A stretch of 64,000 nucleotides of DNA from Brachybacterium sacelli (GCF_017876545.1 NZ_JAGIOD010000001.1:2046001-2110000), one strand, 5' to 3'. Counted from the first letter of the stretch, positions 42,267-51,319 are shown. The notes: generated by a model from the sequence alone, not told the origin. Made by a program: numbers and translations.

Positions 42267-43976
42267 TCAGAATCCACCGGTCCAGGTGGAACCCGGGGCC
42301 CATCCGAGCGGATCGGACCCCAGCCCTGCCCGACGACGCCACAGATCATGTGACACCTGATCGTGCATCAGTCCCTCATTCAGCCAGAGCCGAGTGCGGT
42401 GCACGGGTTCGATCGGTGCGTTGCCCTTCGGCATCACACGACAATTTCCGTACCAGCGGTGGTACAACCCCGCAAGCTCTTCAAGGTAGTGGGCGACGCG
42501 GTACGGTTCGCGAGATTCCGCGGCGAACCTAACAACGCGGGGAAACTCTTGGAGGGCACCGAGCAAGGCGGCCTCGGTCTCGTGCTCGAGCAGCTCGGGC
42601 CGGAATCCCGCGAGCGTGACGCCCCCTTCGGCCGCTTTTCGCGCAACATTGCTCGTGCGCGCGTGAGCGTACTGAACATAGAAGACTGGATTATCGTTCG
42701 AGCGCTTCTCGAGGATGCCCAGATCGATATCAAGATTCGTATCAGCGGAGCTGCGCACGAGGGCATATCTCGCTGCGTCAACGCCGACCACCTCGACGAG
42801 GTCCTCGAGCGTGACGACGGTTCCGGCCCGCTTTGACATGCGTACGGGGTGGCCGTCGCGCACCAGATTCACCATCTGGCCGATGAGCACTTGGAGATTC
42901 GTTCCTGGCTCATCTCCAAAGGCTGAGCACATCGCCATGAGTCGCTGCACATAACCGTGGTGATCGGCCCCGAGCATGACGAGACAACGGTCAAATCCGC
43001 GCTCACGCTTATTTAGATAATACGCAATGTCACCCGAGATGTATGCGGGCTGGCCGTCAGACTTTATGACAACACGATCCTTGTCGTCGCCAAACTCGGT
43101 AGTGCGCAACCATACGGCGCCATCCTTTTCGAAGATCTGCCCCAGGTCGCGCAGTCTTTCAACGGCACGCGCGACAGCACCCGACTCATGCAGCTGGTTC
43201 TCGTGAAAAAATACGTCGAAGTCGACACCGAAGTTGCGCAGGCTGTTCTTGATATCGCTGAACATGAAGTCGACTCCAGTCGCGCGGAACGTCTCCTGTA
43301 GTGCTTCGGGCGTCAAGTCTTCGAGGCACCCTGGCTCGTGTACGCGAACGACGCGCTGCGCGATGTCGTCGATGTACGAGCCGCCGTAGCCATCCTCCGG
43401 GGTTGGCTCACCCTTATAGGCGGCGACCAAACTTCGAGCAAATCGATCAATCTGCGTCCCATAGTCATTGAAATAGTACTCACGGGTGACATCGCCCTTT
43501 TGCGCAGAAAGGAGTCGCGCGAGAGAATCACCAACGGCGGCCCATCTTGTTCCGCCAAGATGGATCGGTCCCGTCGGGTTCGCCGAAACGAACTCGAGAT
43601 TGATCCTTTGGCCTTCAAATGCGTCACCATTCCCGTACTCGCATCCCAAGTCCACGATCGTCTTCGCCAATTGCCCCGCCGCAGCAGCATTGAGGCGCAC
43701 GTTGACGAAACCGGGCCCTGCGATTCCCGCCGATGCGACGCCGTTGACTTGGGATAGACCGTCGGCGATCTCCTGCGCGAGTTCACCAGGATTCAAGTCC
43801 AGCCTCTTGGCGAACTTCATCGCGGCATTAGTCGACCAATCACCGTGGGCGCGGTCGCGGGGTCGTTCAATGGTGACCTCAGTCGCTCGAATGTCGAAAC
43901 GCTCGCCGTCGCATCGTCGCTCAGCAATTTCCGTCAGGATATTGATTACCGAGTTTCCGAGAGCGTCCTGGTTCAT
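42267..43976 (-). pseudogene. argS: Arginyl-tRNA synthetase, 3' end replaced
   Basis: Codes for 569 residues, of which about the first 534 are a good class-I ArgRS. The HIGH motif is in [10 protein letters not shown] and the KMSKS equivalent is RMSKRAG. The N-terminal Add1 domain and the DALR-type anticodon-binding helices are also visible. After RTRLWLNE the expected tail (about 20 residues, usually ending GVSAPERM) is gone and the frame runs 35 codons into an IS-end-like repeat. The tail helps shape the anticodon domain, so activity is doubtful. Probably an accessory second argS; the essential copy should be elsewhere. ATG at 43976 lacks a strong RBS. Confidence 0.75.
42355..42375. repeat. 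Imperfect 21-bp direct repeat, copy 2, at the argS truncation point
   Basis: Same 21-bp unit as 40921-40941 with two mismatches. On the minus strand it begins GGGACTG right after the argS codons for RLWLNE. Confidence 0.6.
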
Positions 43977-44183
43977 AGCCGTCGATTCTAGTCTTCTTGC
44001 GGCCAGGGTGCGAGCCTGGTCGGCCAAGTGTGAGATCCGGGCCTTGTGCCCTGACGAAGAACGGATCACCAGGACCGATGAGCAGATCCCGTCTCCCGCA
44101 CGGACCGCCCCCGGGATCGCCACCGTGAGCAACGAGCCTGCCGCCACGCGCGATGTGACCGGTGCCTGGATGACGAACATGGG

Positions 44184-44804
44184 CTAGGGCGTGCCTTTTA
44201 GTAGGCGGGTCCAGGTGAGGATGGCGCAGAGGGTGATGCCGGCGCGGTAGGTGATGGCGAGTTTGTCGTAGCGGGTGGCGATGCCGCGCCATTGCTTGGC
44301 CAGGGCGAAGAACCTCTCGATCACGTTGCGGCCACGGTAGGCGTCGGTATCGAGTGCGGGCGGGCGTCCTCCCTGGCTACCACGCCGCTTGCGTGCGGCG
44401 ATCTGGTCTCGCTTGTCGGGGATGACTGCTTTGATGCCGCGGCGGCGCAGCTGCCTGCGGATCACACCGGTCGCGTATGCACGGTCAGCGATCACGGCGT
44501 CCGGTCGAGTCCGTGTCCGGCCCGGGCCGACCCGGGGAACGTGGATCTCGCCGAGCACGTCGGCGAGCATTGCGCCGTCGTTGCGCTGCCCTCCGGTGAG
44601 GACCATCGCCAGGGGCCTGCCATGCCCATCGACGGCCTGATGGATCTTCGTCGTCAACCCGCCGCGAGAGCGGCCGATGCCATGGCCGGGCGGTTCGACC
44701 TCATCGAGTGGGAGGTTCTTGTGATTCGACGCGGCCCCCTGTGTCCTGCTCGGGGCGGGTCGTGTTCGTCGCGTGCTGATGCGCACGCGCGATCGTCGCG
44801 TCAA
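44184..44804 (-). CDS. IS5-family transposase, C-terminal part (orfB)
   Basis: The useful part begins near GHGIGRSRGGLTTKIHQAVDGHG. It contains the second Asp (DAVIADRAYAT) and the Glu region (GRNVIERFFALAKQWRGIATRYDK). No separate strong start is visible, consistent with frameshift expression from orfA. It ends exactly at the element border. Confidence 0.85.
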   Translation of the reverse strand: MTRRSRVRISTRRTRPAPSRTQGAASNHKNLPLDEVEPPGHGIGRSRGGLTTKIHQAVDGHGRPLAMVLTGGQRNDGAMLADVLGEIHVPRVGPGRTRTRPDAVIADRAYATGVIRRQLRRRGIKAVIPDKRDQIAARKRRGSQGGRPPALDTDAYRGRNVIERFFALAKQWRGIATRYDKLAITYRAGITLCAILTWTRLLKGTP

Positions 44805-45144
44805 TCGACACTGCCCAGTCGATCTTCCCGGCAGCGTCGGCCTCGGCGAGCATCTGGGTCAGCACGCGATCCCAGGTGCCGTCACCGGCATACCGGCGAT
44901 GTCGCTTCCACACCGTCTGCCACGGCCCGAATTGATCGCGAGGCAGATCCCGCCACGGAATCCCAGTCCGGAACCGATACGCGATGCCCTCCACGATCCG
45001 CCGGTCATCACCGAACGGATGACCTCGCCTGCCCGCGTTCGAGGGCAGCAACGGCTCGATTCGTCCCCACTGCTCGTCCGTGAACACCCGATACCGCGAA
45101 CCCGTCGACCTCACCACACCAGCATCTCGCGCACCCCACTCCAC
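44701..45144 (-). CDS. IS5-family transposase, N-terminal part (orfA)
   Basis: A 147-residue first frame with the DUF4096-type helix-turn-helix (FTDEQWGRIEPLLPSNAGRRGHP, FRTGIPWRDLPRDQFGPWQTVWKRHRRYAGDGTWDRVL) and the first catalytic Asp region (WAVSIDATIARAHQHA). orfB overlaps it in another frame by about 100 nt, as in elements that use a programmed frameshift to make the full transposase. Its upstream region is cut by IS3-A, so transcription from its own promoter may be lost. Confidence 0.85.
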   Translation of the reverse strand: MEWGARDAGVVRSTGSRYRVFTDEQWGRIEPLLPSNAGRRGHPFGDDRRIVEGIAYRFRTGIPWRDLPRDQFGPWQTVWKRHRRYAGDGTWDRVLTQMLAEADAAGKIDWAVSIDATIARAHQHATNTTRPEQDTGGRVESQEPPTR

Positions 45145-45187
45145 ATATGGGAGACACGCTGAAGCGCCCTGGGTTCCGTTCCGGCTT

Positions 45188-46099
45188 CTATGTGGGGGCC
45201 GTTGAGGGCTCCCGGGTCTGAGCGTAGGCCTTCTCGACCTCGATCGGAGTCGAGTAGTCCAGGGCCTGGTGGAGCCGCTGGTGGTTCCACCAGTGGACCC
45301 AGTTCATCGTCGCGAATTCGACCTCGGTGACCGACGGCCAAGCGGGCCGGGCGTGGATGAGCTCGGCTTTGTAGAGCCCGTTGACCGTCTCTGCCAGGGC
45401 ATTGTCATAGCTGTCGCCGCGGGAGCCGACAGAGGCAGCGATGCCCGCTTCGGCCAGGTGCTCGGTGTATCGAACGCTGACGTACTGACTGCCACGGTCG
45501 CTGTGGTGGATCAAACCCCCGATGGCCTGGTCTTTTGCTGCGATCAAAGCGTGTTCGAGGGCCTCGAGCGGGAGGTCCTCTGTCCGCATCGTCGCCCTTG
45601 TTGCCCAGCCCGCGATCCGGCGGGAGAACGCATCGATCACGAAAGCCGTGTAGCAGAATCCGCTGGTCGTGCGGACGTAGGTGATGTCTGCGACCCAGAG
45701 CCGGTTCGGTGCGGGAGCCTCGAAGTTCCTCTCCACGAGATCCGGCCGTCCATCGGGCAGCGGCGAGGGCTGCGTGGTGCGGGGCGTCCGCCCGCGGATC
45801 ACACCGTGCAACCCGGCTTTGCGCATCAGCCGAGCGCACTGATCACGACCGATGTCCCAGCCCTCACGCCGCATCGCGTGCCAGATCTTCCGCGCCCCAT
45901 AGACCCCGTAGTTCTCGGCATGGATGCGCCTGATCTCTTCGATAAGCACGCGATCGCGCAGGTCACGGTCGCTTGCCGGTCGAGTCTTCGCGGCGCGGTA
46001 GCCGCGTGAAGTGATGAATCCACCCTCGGTCGCCGCGAGGGTGCGGCAGATGAGCTCGACCCCGAACTGATCGCGATACATATCGATGTAGGCGATCAT
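45188..46099 (-). CDS. IS3-A transposase orfB (DDE integrase domain)
   Basis: A 303-residue protein. The N-terminal HTH_21 region (RRIHAENYGVYGARKIWHAMRREGWDIGRDQCARLMRKAGLHG) precedes an rve domain with D in LWVADITYV, D in HHSDRGSQYVS and E in NALAETVNGLYKAEL. The C-terminal WVHWWNHQRLHQALDYSTPIEVE is standard. All catalytic residues are intact. Confidence 0.94.
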   Translation of the reverse strand: MIAYIDMYRDQFGVELICRTLAATEGGFITSRGYRAAKTRPASDRDLRDRVLIEEIRRIHAENYGVYGARKIWHAMRREGWDIGRDQCARLMRKAGLHGVIRGRTPRTTQPSPLPDGRPDLVERNFEAPAPNRLWVADITYVRTTSGFCYTAFVIDAFSRRIAGWATRATMRTEDLPLEALEHALIAAKDQAIGGLIHHSDRGSQYVSVRYTEHLAEAGIAASVGSRGDSYDNALAETVNGLYKAELIHARPAWPSVTEVEFATMNWVHWWNHQRLHQALDYSTPIEVEKAYAQTREPSTAPT

Positions 46100-46416
46100 C
46101 TCGTCGAGGGGCGGTCGAGCTCCGCGGCGAAAAACGCTGACGCTGACTTCAGGATCTCGTTCGCCCTGCGCAGCTCCGCGTTCTCACGCTTGAGCCGGCG
46201 AATCTCGGCCTGGGCCTCGCTCGAGAGCCCAGTTTTGGCCCCTGCGTCGATCTGAGACTGCTCGATCCAGCGCCGCAGCGACTCCGTCGAGATGTTCAGC
46301 TTCGGCGCGATCTCCTTGATCGCCTGATACTGCGTAAGGCCTTCATCGGCCTCCATACGGTCCACGACCATGCGCATGGCACGGTCGCGGAACGACTGTG
46401 GGTACTTGCTCGGCAT
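46096..46416 (-). CDS. IS3-A transposase orfA (HTH and leucine zipper)
   Basis: A 106-residue protein. The HTH_Tnp_1 domain is residues 1-60 (YPQSFRDRAMRMVVDRM, ISTESLRRWIEQSQ) and a coiled coil follows (AQAEIRRLKRENAELRRANEILKSASAFFAAEL). It overlaps orfB by 4 nt, and a run of T in the coding strand near 46130 could support -1 frameshifting. Confidence 0.92.
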   Translation of the reverse strand: MPSKYPQSFRDRAMRMVVDRMEADEGLTQYQAIKEIAPKLNISTESLRRWIEQSQIDAGAKTGLSSEAQAEIRRLKRENAELRRANEILKSASAFFAAELDRPSTR

Positions 46417-46470
46417 GTTCCAATCCTCCTCGTATCAGGATCGGAACGGAACCCAGGGCGCTTCACGCCC

Positions 46471-46830
46471 TAGTTCGTGGTGGACGCGTAGTGAAGTCGC
46501 GCGGAGCGAGCGCAGCACATCTTCGTATGCAGAGAGCCTTTCGGAACCACAAGCTTGGAGAGCTGTTTGTGCGGGAGTCTCAAGCTGTGGCAACGCATCT
46601 GGCTCGAGGTGGCGCCCTCGGGGCAGTCCTTGGTGGCGACGAGAGGCTTCTACGTGTTCGTCAGGGACTGCCGCACGGATCGCGGACGGGGCTGCCCCCG
46701 TGACTCCGTCGGGCGCAGCACGCCTGATGTCCGCCATGCACGGCGTGCCGCCGCGCAGGCCGGGGGGCCTCCTCGCCGTCCCCGACATAAGATCCCTTGA
46801 AGCGACAAGACTGACGCAAAGGAGCACGCG
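46471..46830. other. 360-bp interval between IS5 and glutaminase
   Basis: Frames are open on both strands, but none has a recognisable domain, and starts and RBSs are poor. A Shine-Dalgarno AAAGGAG at the far right belongs to the glutaminase. A decayed gene remnant is possible. No promoter motif stands out. Confidence 0.4.
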
Positions 46831-48114
46831 ATGAGATCACCTATTCTCGGTTATCTCGACACGGTCATCGAGGAGACCGCTCACATCAGCGCCGGTGATG
46901 TTGCCGGTTACATCCCCGAACTCGCGGCCGCCGACCCGGATCGCGTGGCCATCGCCCTGTGCACGGTCAACGGTACGGTCTATTCCAGCGGCGACGTCGA
47001 CCATCGTTTCAGTATCCAATCGATGTCCAAGCCGTTCGCGTATGCCCTGGCGATCGAGGACCACGGCCTGGGCGCGGTGCTCGACAACGTCGGTGTCGAA
47101 CCCAGCGGTGAGGCCTTCAACGAGCTCTCCCTTGATCCAGAGACCGGCAAACCGCGCAACCCGATGATCAACGCCGGTGCCATTGCGACCCACGCGCTGC
47201 TAAAGAGCGACGAGGAGTCGTCGGTCGAGCGGATGCTCAAGTTGTTCTCGCAGCTGACGGGTCGACAGATCGACATCGAGGAGGCAGTCGCTGCATCGGA
47301 GCTTGGTGCGGGCGATCGCAATCTCGGGCTCGCTCATCTCTTGCGCGCGGCCGGGGCGCTCGCGCAGGAGCCTGGGCCTGCGGTCGAGGGGTACATCCGC
47401 CAATGCGCGGCCTCTGTCACCGTGCGTGACCTTGCCCTAATGGCGGCAACCCTTGCCAACGCCGGCGTGCAACCTGAAACGGGCGAGCAGGTGTTGCGTC
47501 GACAGACGACCAGACAGGTGCTCAGCGTCATGGCGTCCTGCGGCATGTACGACGCGGCGGGAGACTGGCTCTCCACAGTTGGCATCCCCGCCAAGAGCGG
47601 AGTCGCCGGAGGCATCATCGGCGTCCTGCCCGGGCAGATCGGGGTAGCAGTCTTCTCTCCCCGGCTCGACCCACACGGCAACAGTGCCCGTGGGATCGAG
47701 ATGATGAAACGGCTCTCAGAAGACCTCGGTCTGCATCTCATGGACACGGGAAGACCAGCGCGCTCCTCACTGCGCGAGACACGGACCGTCATCGTCGAAG
47801 GACAACCAGCGACGATCTATGTCCTCCAAGGTGACCTGGTGCTCAGCTCCATCGAATCCCTCGTGCACGAGATTATCGAGCATCCTCCGCAGACCGACCT
47901 CATCATCTTCGACATGAGCCGAGTCGACGAAGTGCATGCCGTCGCCCGGCGCACGTCGTCCGACATGGCAACGAAGCTCGTCGAAGAGGGACACCAGATC
48001 ATCCTCATTGATCCAGACGAGACCGTCACCGACTTCCAAGACAGTCAAGGACGCCCCGTCGAACGGTGGAGCCCTCATCGACTGGAACAAGCAACCGAAG
48101 GTCCGGAACGGTGA
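46831..48114 (+). CDS. glsA: Glutaminase with C-terminal STAS domain
   Basis: A 427-residue serine-dependent glutaminase converting glutamine to glutamate and ammonia. The beta-lactamase-like fold has the S-x-x-K motif in FSIQSMSKPFAYALA, ELSLDPETGKPRNPMINAGAI, and the late GIPAKSGVAGGIIGVLPGQIGVAVFSPRLD. Residues ~330-420 are a STAS domain (VLQGDLVLSSIESLVHEII, LIIFDMSRVDEVH), a known fusion in actinobacterial glutaminases. The RBS AAAGGAG is well placed. It converges with the tetR gene. Confidence 0.93.
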   Translation: MRSPILGYLDTVIEETAHISAGDVAGYIPELAAADPDRVAIALCTVNGTVYSSGDVDHRFSIQSMSKPFAYALAIEDHGLGAVLDNVGVEPSGEAFNELSLDPETGKPRNPMINAGAIATHALLKSDEESSVERMLKLFSQLTGRQIDIEEAVAASELGAGDRNLGLAHLLRAAGALAQEPGPAVEGYIRQCAASVTVRDLALMAATLANAGVQPETGEQVLRRQTTRQVLSVMASCGMYDAAGDWLSTVGIPAKSGVAGGIIGVLPGQIGVAVFSPRLDPHGNSARGIEMMKRLSEDLGLHLMDTGRPARSSLRETRTVIVEGQPATIYVLQGDLVLSSIESLVHEIIEHPPQTDLIIFDMSRVDEVHAVARRTSSDMATKLVEEGHQIILIDPDETVTDFQDSQGRPVERWSPHRLEQATEGPER

Positions 48115-48117
48115 CCC

Positions 48118-48684
48118 TCAAGCACGGGCCCTCGCGGCGCTGACGAGCGCCTCGACGGAAACGATCAGCAGGGCGCGGTGCCGCTGGAGGCGGTCATCAG
48201 ACCAGGGCCCCTCTGATGCGTGCGCGCGAAGCCCAGACGATGCGAACTGCCACGCCGTGATCTGGCCAAGCAGCAAGGCGAGCACATCGACCGCCGCACC
48301 ATCGAAATGCTCTGACAGCTCTCGCACCTTGGGCTCGTACGCCTGGACCTCGCCCGGCGATGCATCCTCCCGCTCAAGTCCAGCCCAGGATGTTAAGCGC
48401 AGGATCTCTGGTCGCTCTGTCAGGTAGTCGAACAGCGCCGCGGCGTACGAAGGGAGGTCCTCAGCAGTGAATGGCACCTCGTCTGCCATCTCGGCCAGCG
48501 CGGCCGACACCACAAGATCGAACAGCTGGCCCTTGGGTCCGAAGTGAACGTAGATGGAGCGCTTGTTGACCCGCCCAGTCTCAGCGATTCTGTCCACGCG
48601 CGCGCCAGCAAGGCCGAACTGCGCGAACTCGGCCCGCGCCGCGTCGAGGATCCGACGTTTGGTCTCCGTGGCATCGGGTGGCAT
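48118..48684 (-). CDS. TetR-family transcriptional repressor
   Basis: A 188-residue repressor. The N-terminal HTH is ETKRRILDAARAEFAQFGLAGARVDRIAETGRVNKRSIYVHFGPKGQLFDLV; residues 75-185 form an unassigned ligand domain. Divergent from the SDR/GlcG operon, with a palindromic operator in the gap, so it most likely represses itself and that operon. Confidence 0.9.
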   Translation of the reverse strand: MPPDATETKRRILDAARAEFAQFGLAGARVDRIAETGRVNKRSIYVHFGPKGQLFDLVVSAALAEMADEVPFTAEDLPSYAAALFDYLTERPEILRLTSWAGLEREDASPGEVQAYEPKVRELSEHFDGAAVDVLALLLGQITAWQFASSGLRAHASEGPWSDDRLQRHRALLIVSVEALVSAARARA

Positions 48685-48698
48685 CCCCTCAGCCTATA

Positions 48699-48716
48699 GG
48701 TAACCACCTGGTTATT
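48699..48716. promoter_or_regulatory. Candidate TetR operator overlapping the SDR promoter
   Basis: TAACCA-CC-TGGTTA (48701-48714) is a 6+2+6 palindrome lying 15 bp from the tetR start. TTGACC at 48715-48720 abuts it as a -35 for the plus-strand operon, so a bound repressor would block RNA polymerase. Confidence 0.65.
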
Positions 48717-48783
48717 GACCTGTCTGTCCTGGCGTGGCAGGCTCCCTGTCGTAAGCATCCAGATAGTTACCCAAGGAGTGCCC

Positions 48784-49560
48784 ATGTCCCAGAAGATCTT
48801 GATCACCGGTGCCAGCAGTGGATTCGGGCAAGGAGCAGCGCTCGAGCTTGCCCGTCAGGGCCACGATGTGATTGCCGCTGCCGAGACGTGGCCCCAGGTC
48901 CGCAGCCTTCGAGCGGATGCCGACGCAGCCGGCGTCGAACTCAACGTCATCAAGCTCAACCTGCTCGACCCCATCGACATCGCTCACGCCGGCTCCTTCG
49001 ACGTGGACGTTCTGGTCCTCAACGCCGGAGTCATGGAGGGCGGGTCCGTGGTCGATATCCCGCTGCAGAGAGTGCGGGAGTCGTTCGACATCAACCTGTT
49101 CGGGCACCTCGAACTGGTCCAGGCCATCGCACCGAAGATGATCGCTCGCAAGAGCGGACGCATCATCTGGACCTCCTCGATGGGCGGGATCCTCGTCGTC
49201 CCGTTCCTAGGCGCCTACTGCGCGACCAAGCACGCGATCGAAGCGGTCGCCGGGTCGATGAAGGCCGAGCTGGAGCAGTTCGGCATCAAGGTCGCCACCA
49301 TCAACCCCGGAGTGTTCGGGACCGGGTTCAACGACACCGGCGCCGAGAGCTACGTGCAGTGGTACGACGGCGAGACCGCGCATGTCCCGATGCCTGACTT
49401 CGGTCCATCGCTGGCCGACCAGGCCGACCCCCAGGAGATGGTCGACGCGATGGTGGAGACCATCACCGCCGACAATCCCGACTACCGGACCATGCGGCCA
49501 CTGGAGACCATCGACGCTGCCAAGCAGTGGCAGGAAACCGAGTGGACCCAGAAGGCCTGA
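48784..49560 (+). CDS. Short-chain dehydrogenase/reductase
   Basis: A 258-residue classical SDR. The NAD(P) motif is ITGASSGFGQGAA (residues 7-19), followed by LVLNAGVM and the catalytic Ser/Tyr/Lys as SSM...GAYCATKHA. The Gly-rich motif has no basic residue typical of strong NADPH preference. Substrate unknown. RBS AAGGAG. It heads an operon with a GlcG/HbpS protein, controlled by the divergent TetR. Confidence 0.91.
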   Translation: MSQKILITGASSGFGQGAALELARQGHDVIAAAETWPQVRSLRADADAAGVELNVIKLNLLDPIDIAHAGSFDVDVLVLNAGVMEGGSVVDIPLQRVRESFDINLFGHLELVQAIAPKMIARKSGRIIWTSSMGGILVVPFLGAYCATKHAIEAVAGSMKAELEQFGIKVATINPGVFGTGFNDTGAESYVQWYDGETAHVPMPDFGPSLADQADPQEMVDAMVETITADNPDYRTMRPLETIDAAKQWQETEWTQKA

Positions 49561-49590
49561 CACCAAGAGAGAAGGAAAGGACAGAACCAC

Positions 49591-49992
49591 ATGTCACACC
49601 CCACAATCACTCTTGAAACGGCCAGCCGCATCATCGACGCCGGCCAGGAGAAGGCCCATGATCTCGGCCTGAACGCCGTCTTCGCCGTCCTCGACGCCGG
49701 GGCGAACCTTGTCGCCTTCGAGCGCATGGATGGCGCCTGGCTGGCCTCTAATGATCTGGCGCTGGCGAAGTCACGTACCTCCGTCATGTTCGAAGCACCA
49801 AGCGAAGCGTTGAACGCGCCCTTACAGCTCGGTGAGCCGGTCGCTCACTTCGATCACACCAACGGCGGTCTGCTCCTCATGGGCGGCGGCGTTCCGATCA
49901 CTGATGACACAGGTCGACTCCTCGGTGCGCTAGGTGTCTCAGGAGGAACCCCAGAACAGGACGCCGAGATCGCTCGGGCAGCGATCAGCTAA
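49591..49992 (+). CDS. GlcG/HbpS (DUF336) family protein
   Basis: A 133-residue protein with the GlcG signature (ITLETASRIIDAGQEKAHDLGLNAVFAVLDAGANLVAFERMDGA, then GGLLLMGGGVPI and LLGALGVSGGTPEQDAEIARAAI). Family members include haem-binding HbpS and accessory proteins of many oxidoreductase operons. Role here is probably accessory to the SDR. It starts 30 bp after the SDR stop. Confidence 0.88.
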   Translation: MSHPTITLETASRIIDAGQEKAHDLGLNAVFAVLDAGANLVAFERMDGAWLASNDLALAKSRTSVMFEAPSEALNAPLQLGEPVAHFDHTNGGLLLMGGGVPITDDTGRLLGALGVSGGTPEQDAEIARAAIS

Positions 49993-50006
49993 ACGACTCG
50001 GGTCAC

Positions 50007-50072
50007 GGAACGGGCCTCGTCCGGCGAGATGGGCGAACCCAGCCCCCACCGCTCCGGCCAGAGGCCCGTTCC
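50007..50072. repeat. 12-bp inverted repeat downstream of the GlcG gene
   Basis: GGAACGGGCCTC (50007-50018) and GAGGCCCGTTCC (50061-50072) with a 42-nt loop; the inner bases CCGG also pair. It could be a terminator for the SDR-GlcG operon or a leftover IS end. A short minus-strand frame through here resembles nothing recognisable. Confidence 0.5.
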
Positions 50073-50173
50073 CCACCCAGGCGCCGCGTCGACCACGTCG
50101 TAACGGTGCGCAGCAGCTGTCGCACTCACGGAGCCGAACGACCAGAATCTCCACCGCGTGAACCACACTTCCC

Positions 50174-51319
50174 TCACGAAACCCCTGCCCTTGCCGTGAC
50201 CAAGAACGTCAGTGCGGCGGTGAGAACCAGAGCAGCGCTCACTACGAGTGGCCCCGTGGCTCCGGCTGTTGCGTAAGCGATCCCGCCGAGGATGGGGCCT
50301 GCAGCAGCGCCGATGTTGAGGGATGCTGTCGCGAACGAGCCCGACATAGTTGGGGCAGATGCCGCCGCGCGGATCGAGGCGGCGATGAGGGTGCTTCCGA
50401 CGGCGAACGACAGCGCTCCTTGAAGAAGTGCGAGGGTGAACACCGCGGCAGGGACCGTGGCGAACACCGCGAGGGATCCCCATCCGACAAACAAAGCCGC
50501 TCCGCCTGCGACGAGGATGAGGGTGGAGTGAGCGTCGCCGTGCCGTCCCGCTGTCCATACTCCGACGCATGATCCGACGCCGAAAACCGCCAACACAGCA
50601 GGCACTGCGGGCGCGGCGAGGCCAGCGGACTCAGTGATCACTGGCGCGAAGTAGGTGAAGGCGCAGAACGTAGCACCGTTGATCAGTGCCCCGAGCCCCA
50701 ACGGGATCAAGAGTCCCGGTCGGCGCAGAACTCGGATCTCCGCCACCAGCGACACAGGGCGCTGCCTGCCAACCGCTCGCTGAGGGGTCGCCACCATCAC
50801 GGCGACCAGAGCCGGCACAGAGATGGCAGCTACCGCCCACATGGCTGCTCGCCAACCGAGCAGAGATCCAATCACGGCGCCGCCGGGGACACCTGCGATC
50901 AGTGCCAAGGTGGTCCCACCAAGGATCACGGCCAGCGCACGCGCAATGCGGCCGGGAGGTACCAGCGCCGAGACTGTGGAGAGCGTGACGGCGAGAAAGC
51001 CTGCATTGGTCAAGGCGGCCACGATGCGCGTGGCGAGGAGGAGTACGAAGCTGTCAGTCACGGCTCCGATCGCATGCATCGCGATAAAAACGACGAGGAA
51101 GACCGAGAGGGCAAGCCTCGGCGACCAGCGGCGACTGACGGCGGCCATGGCAGGAGCGCCGACGATCATGCCGAGGGCGAAGGCTGAGGTCAGTAGGCCC
51201 GCCTGAGGGATGCTGATTGCGAGGTCTTCCGCGATCTCCGGCAGAAGACCGGCGAGCATGAACTCGGAGGTTCCCTGGGCGAAGACCGCTACAGCGAGCA
51301 GGACGATAACGAGTGGCAT
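50174..51319 (-). CDS. cmx: Cmx/CmrA-family chloramphenicol exporter (MFS)
   Basis: A 381-residue 12-helix transporter. The N-terminal LAVAVFAQGTSEFMLAGLLPEIAEDL, TSAFALGMIVGAPAMAAVSRRWSPR, TNAGFLAVTLSTVSALVP, the motif-C-like LIAGVPGGAVIG and QGALSFAVGSTLIAASIRAA follow corynebacterial Cmx closely. Chloramphenicol efflux is the expected activity. ATG at 51319 has no obvious RBS; in-frame GTG at 51373 would add 18 residues, and a translated leader may control expression as in other cmx genes (inference). Accessory location fits a resistance gene. Confidence 0.85.
   Translation of the reverse strand: MPLVIVLLAVAVFAQGTSEFMLAGLLPEIAEDLAISIPQAGLLTSAFALGMIVGAPAMAAVSRRWSPRLALSVFLVVFIAMHAIGAVTDSFVLLLATRIVAALTNAGFLAVTLSTVSALVPPGRIARALAVILGGTTLALIAGVPGGAVIGSLLGWRAAMWAVAAISVPALVAVMVATPQRAVGRQRPVSLVAEIRVLRRPGLLIPLGLGALINGATFCAFTYFAPVITESAGLAAPAVPAVLAVFGVGSCVGVWTAGRHGDAHSTLILVAGGAALFVGWGSLAVFATVPAAVFTLALLQGALSFAVGSTLIAASIRAAASAPTMSGSFATASLNIGAAAGPILGGIAYATAGATGPLVVSAALVLTAALTFLVTARAGVS

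Larger units (their letters stand above)
45160..46465 (-). mobile_element. IS3-family element A, complete, with 3-bp target duplication
   Basis: Perfect 23-bp terminal inverted repeats (45160-45182 and 46443-46465) beginning TGAAGCGCCCTGGG and ending in CA. The target duplication CGC is at 45157-45159 and 46466-46468. Two overlapping frames orfA and orfB. It inserted within the terminal repeat of the IS5 element, and both its ORFs are intact, so it may still be mobile. Confidence 0.93.
44187..46470 (-). mobile_element. IS5-family element interrupted by an IS3 element
   Basis: The left end GGGCGTGCCT (44187 on) matches the right end read on the minus strand (GGGCGTGTCT) once IS3-A (45160-46465) and one copy of its CGC target repeat are removed, giving an element of about 975 bp. 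It is flanked by CTA on the left and TAG on the right, as expected for IS427-type insertion at CTAG/TA. The orfB stop codon TAG is formed with the flanking target bases. Confidence 0.8.

Noticed and set aside
44030..44186. A plus-strand reading frame ending at the IS5 border
   Set aside because: About 45 codons with no start, RBS or domain; could be a remnant but nothing supports a gene.
46370..46834. Overlapping frames on both strands between IS5 and glutaminase
   Set aside because: No domain, poor starts and compositional bias; kept only as an unassigned interval.
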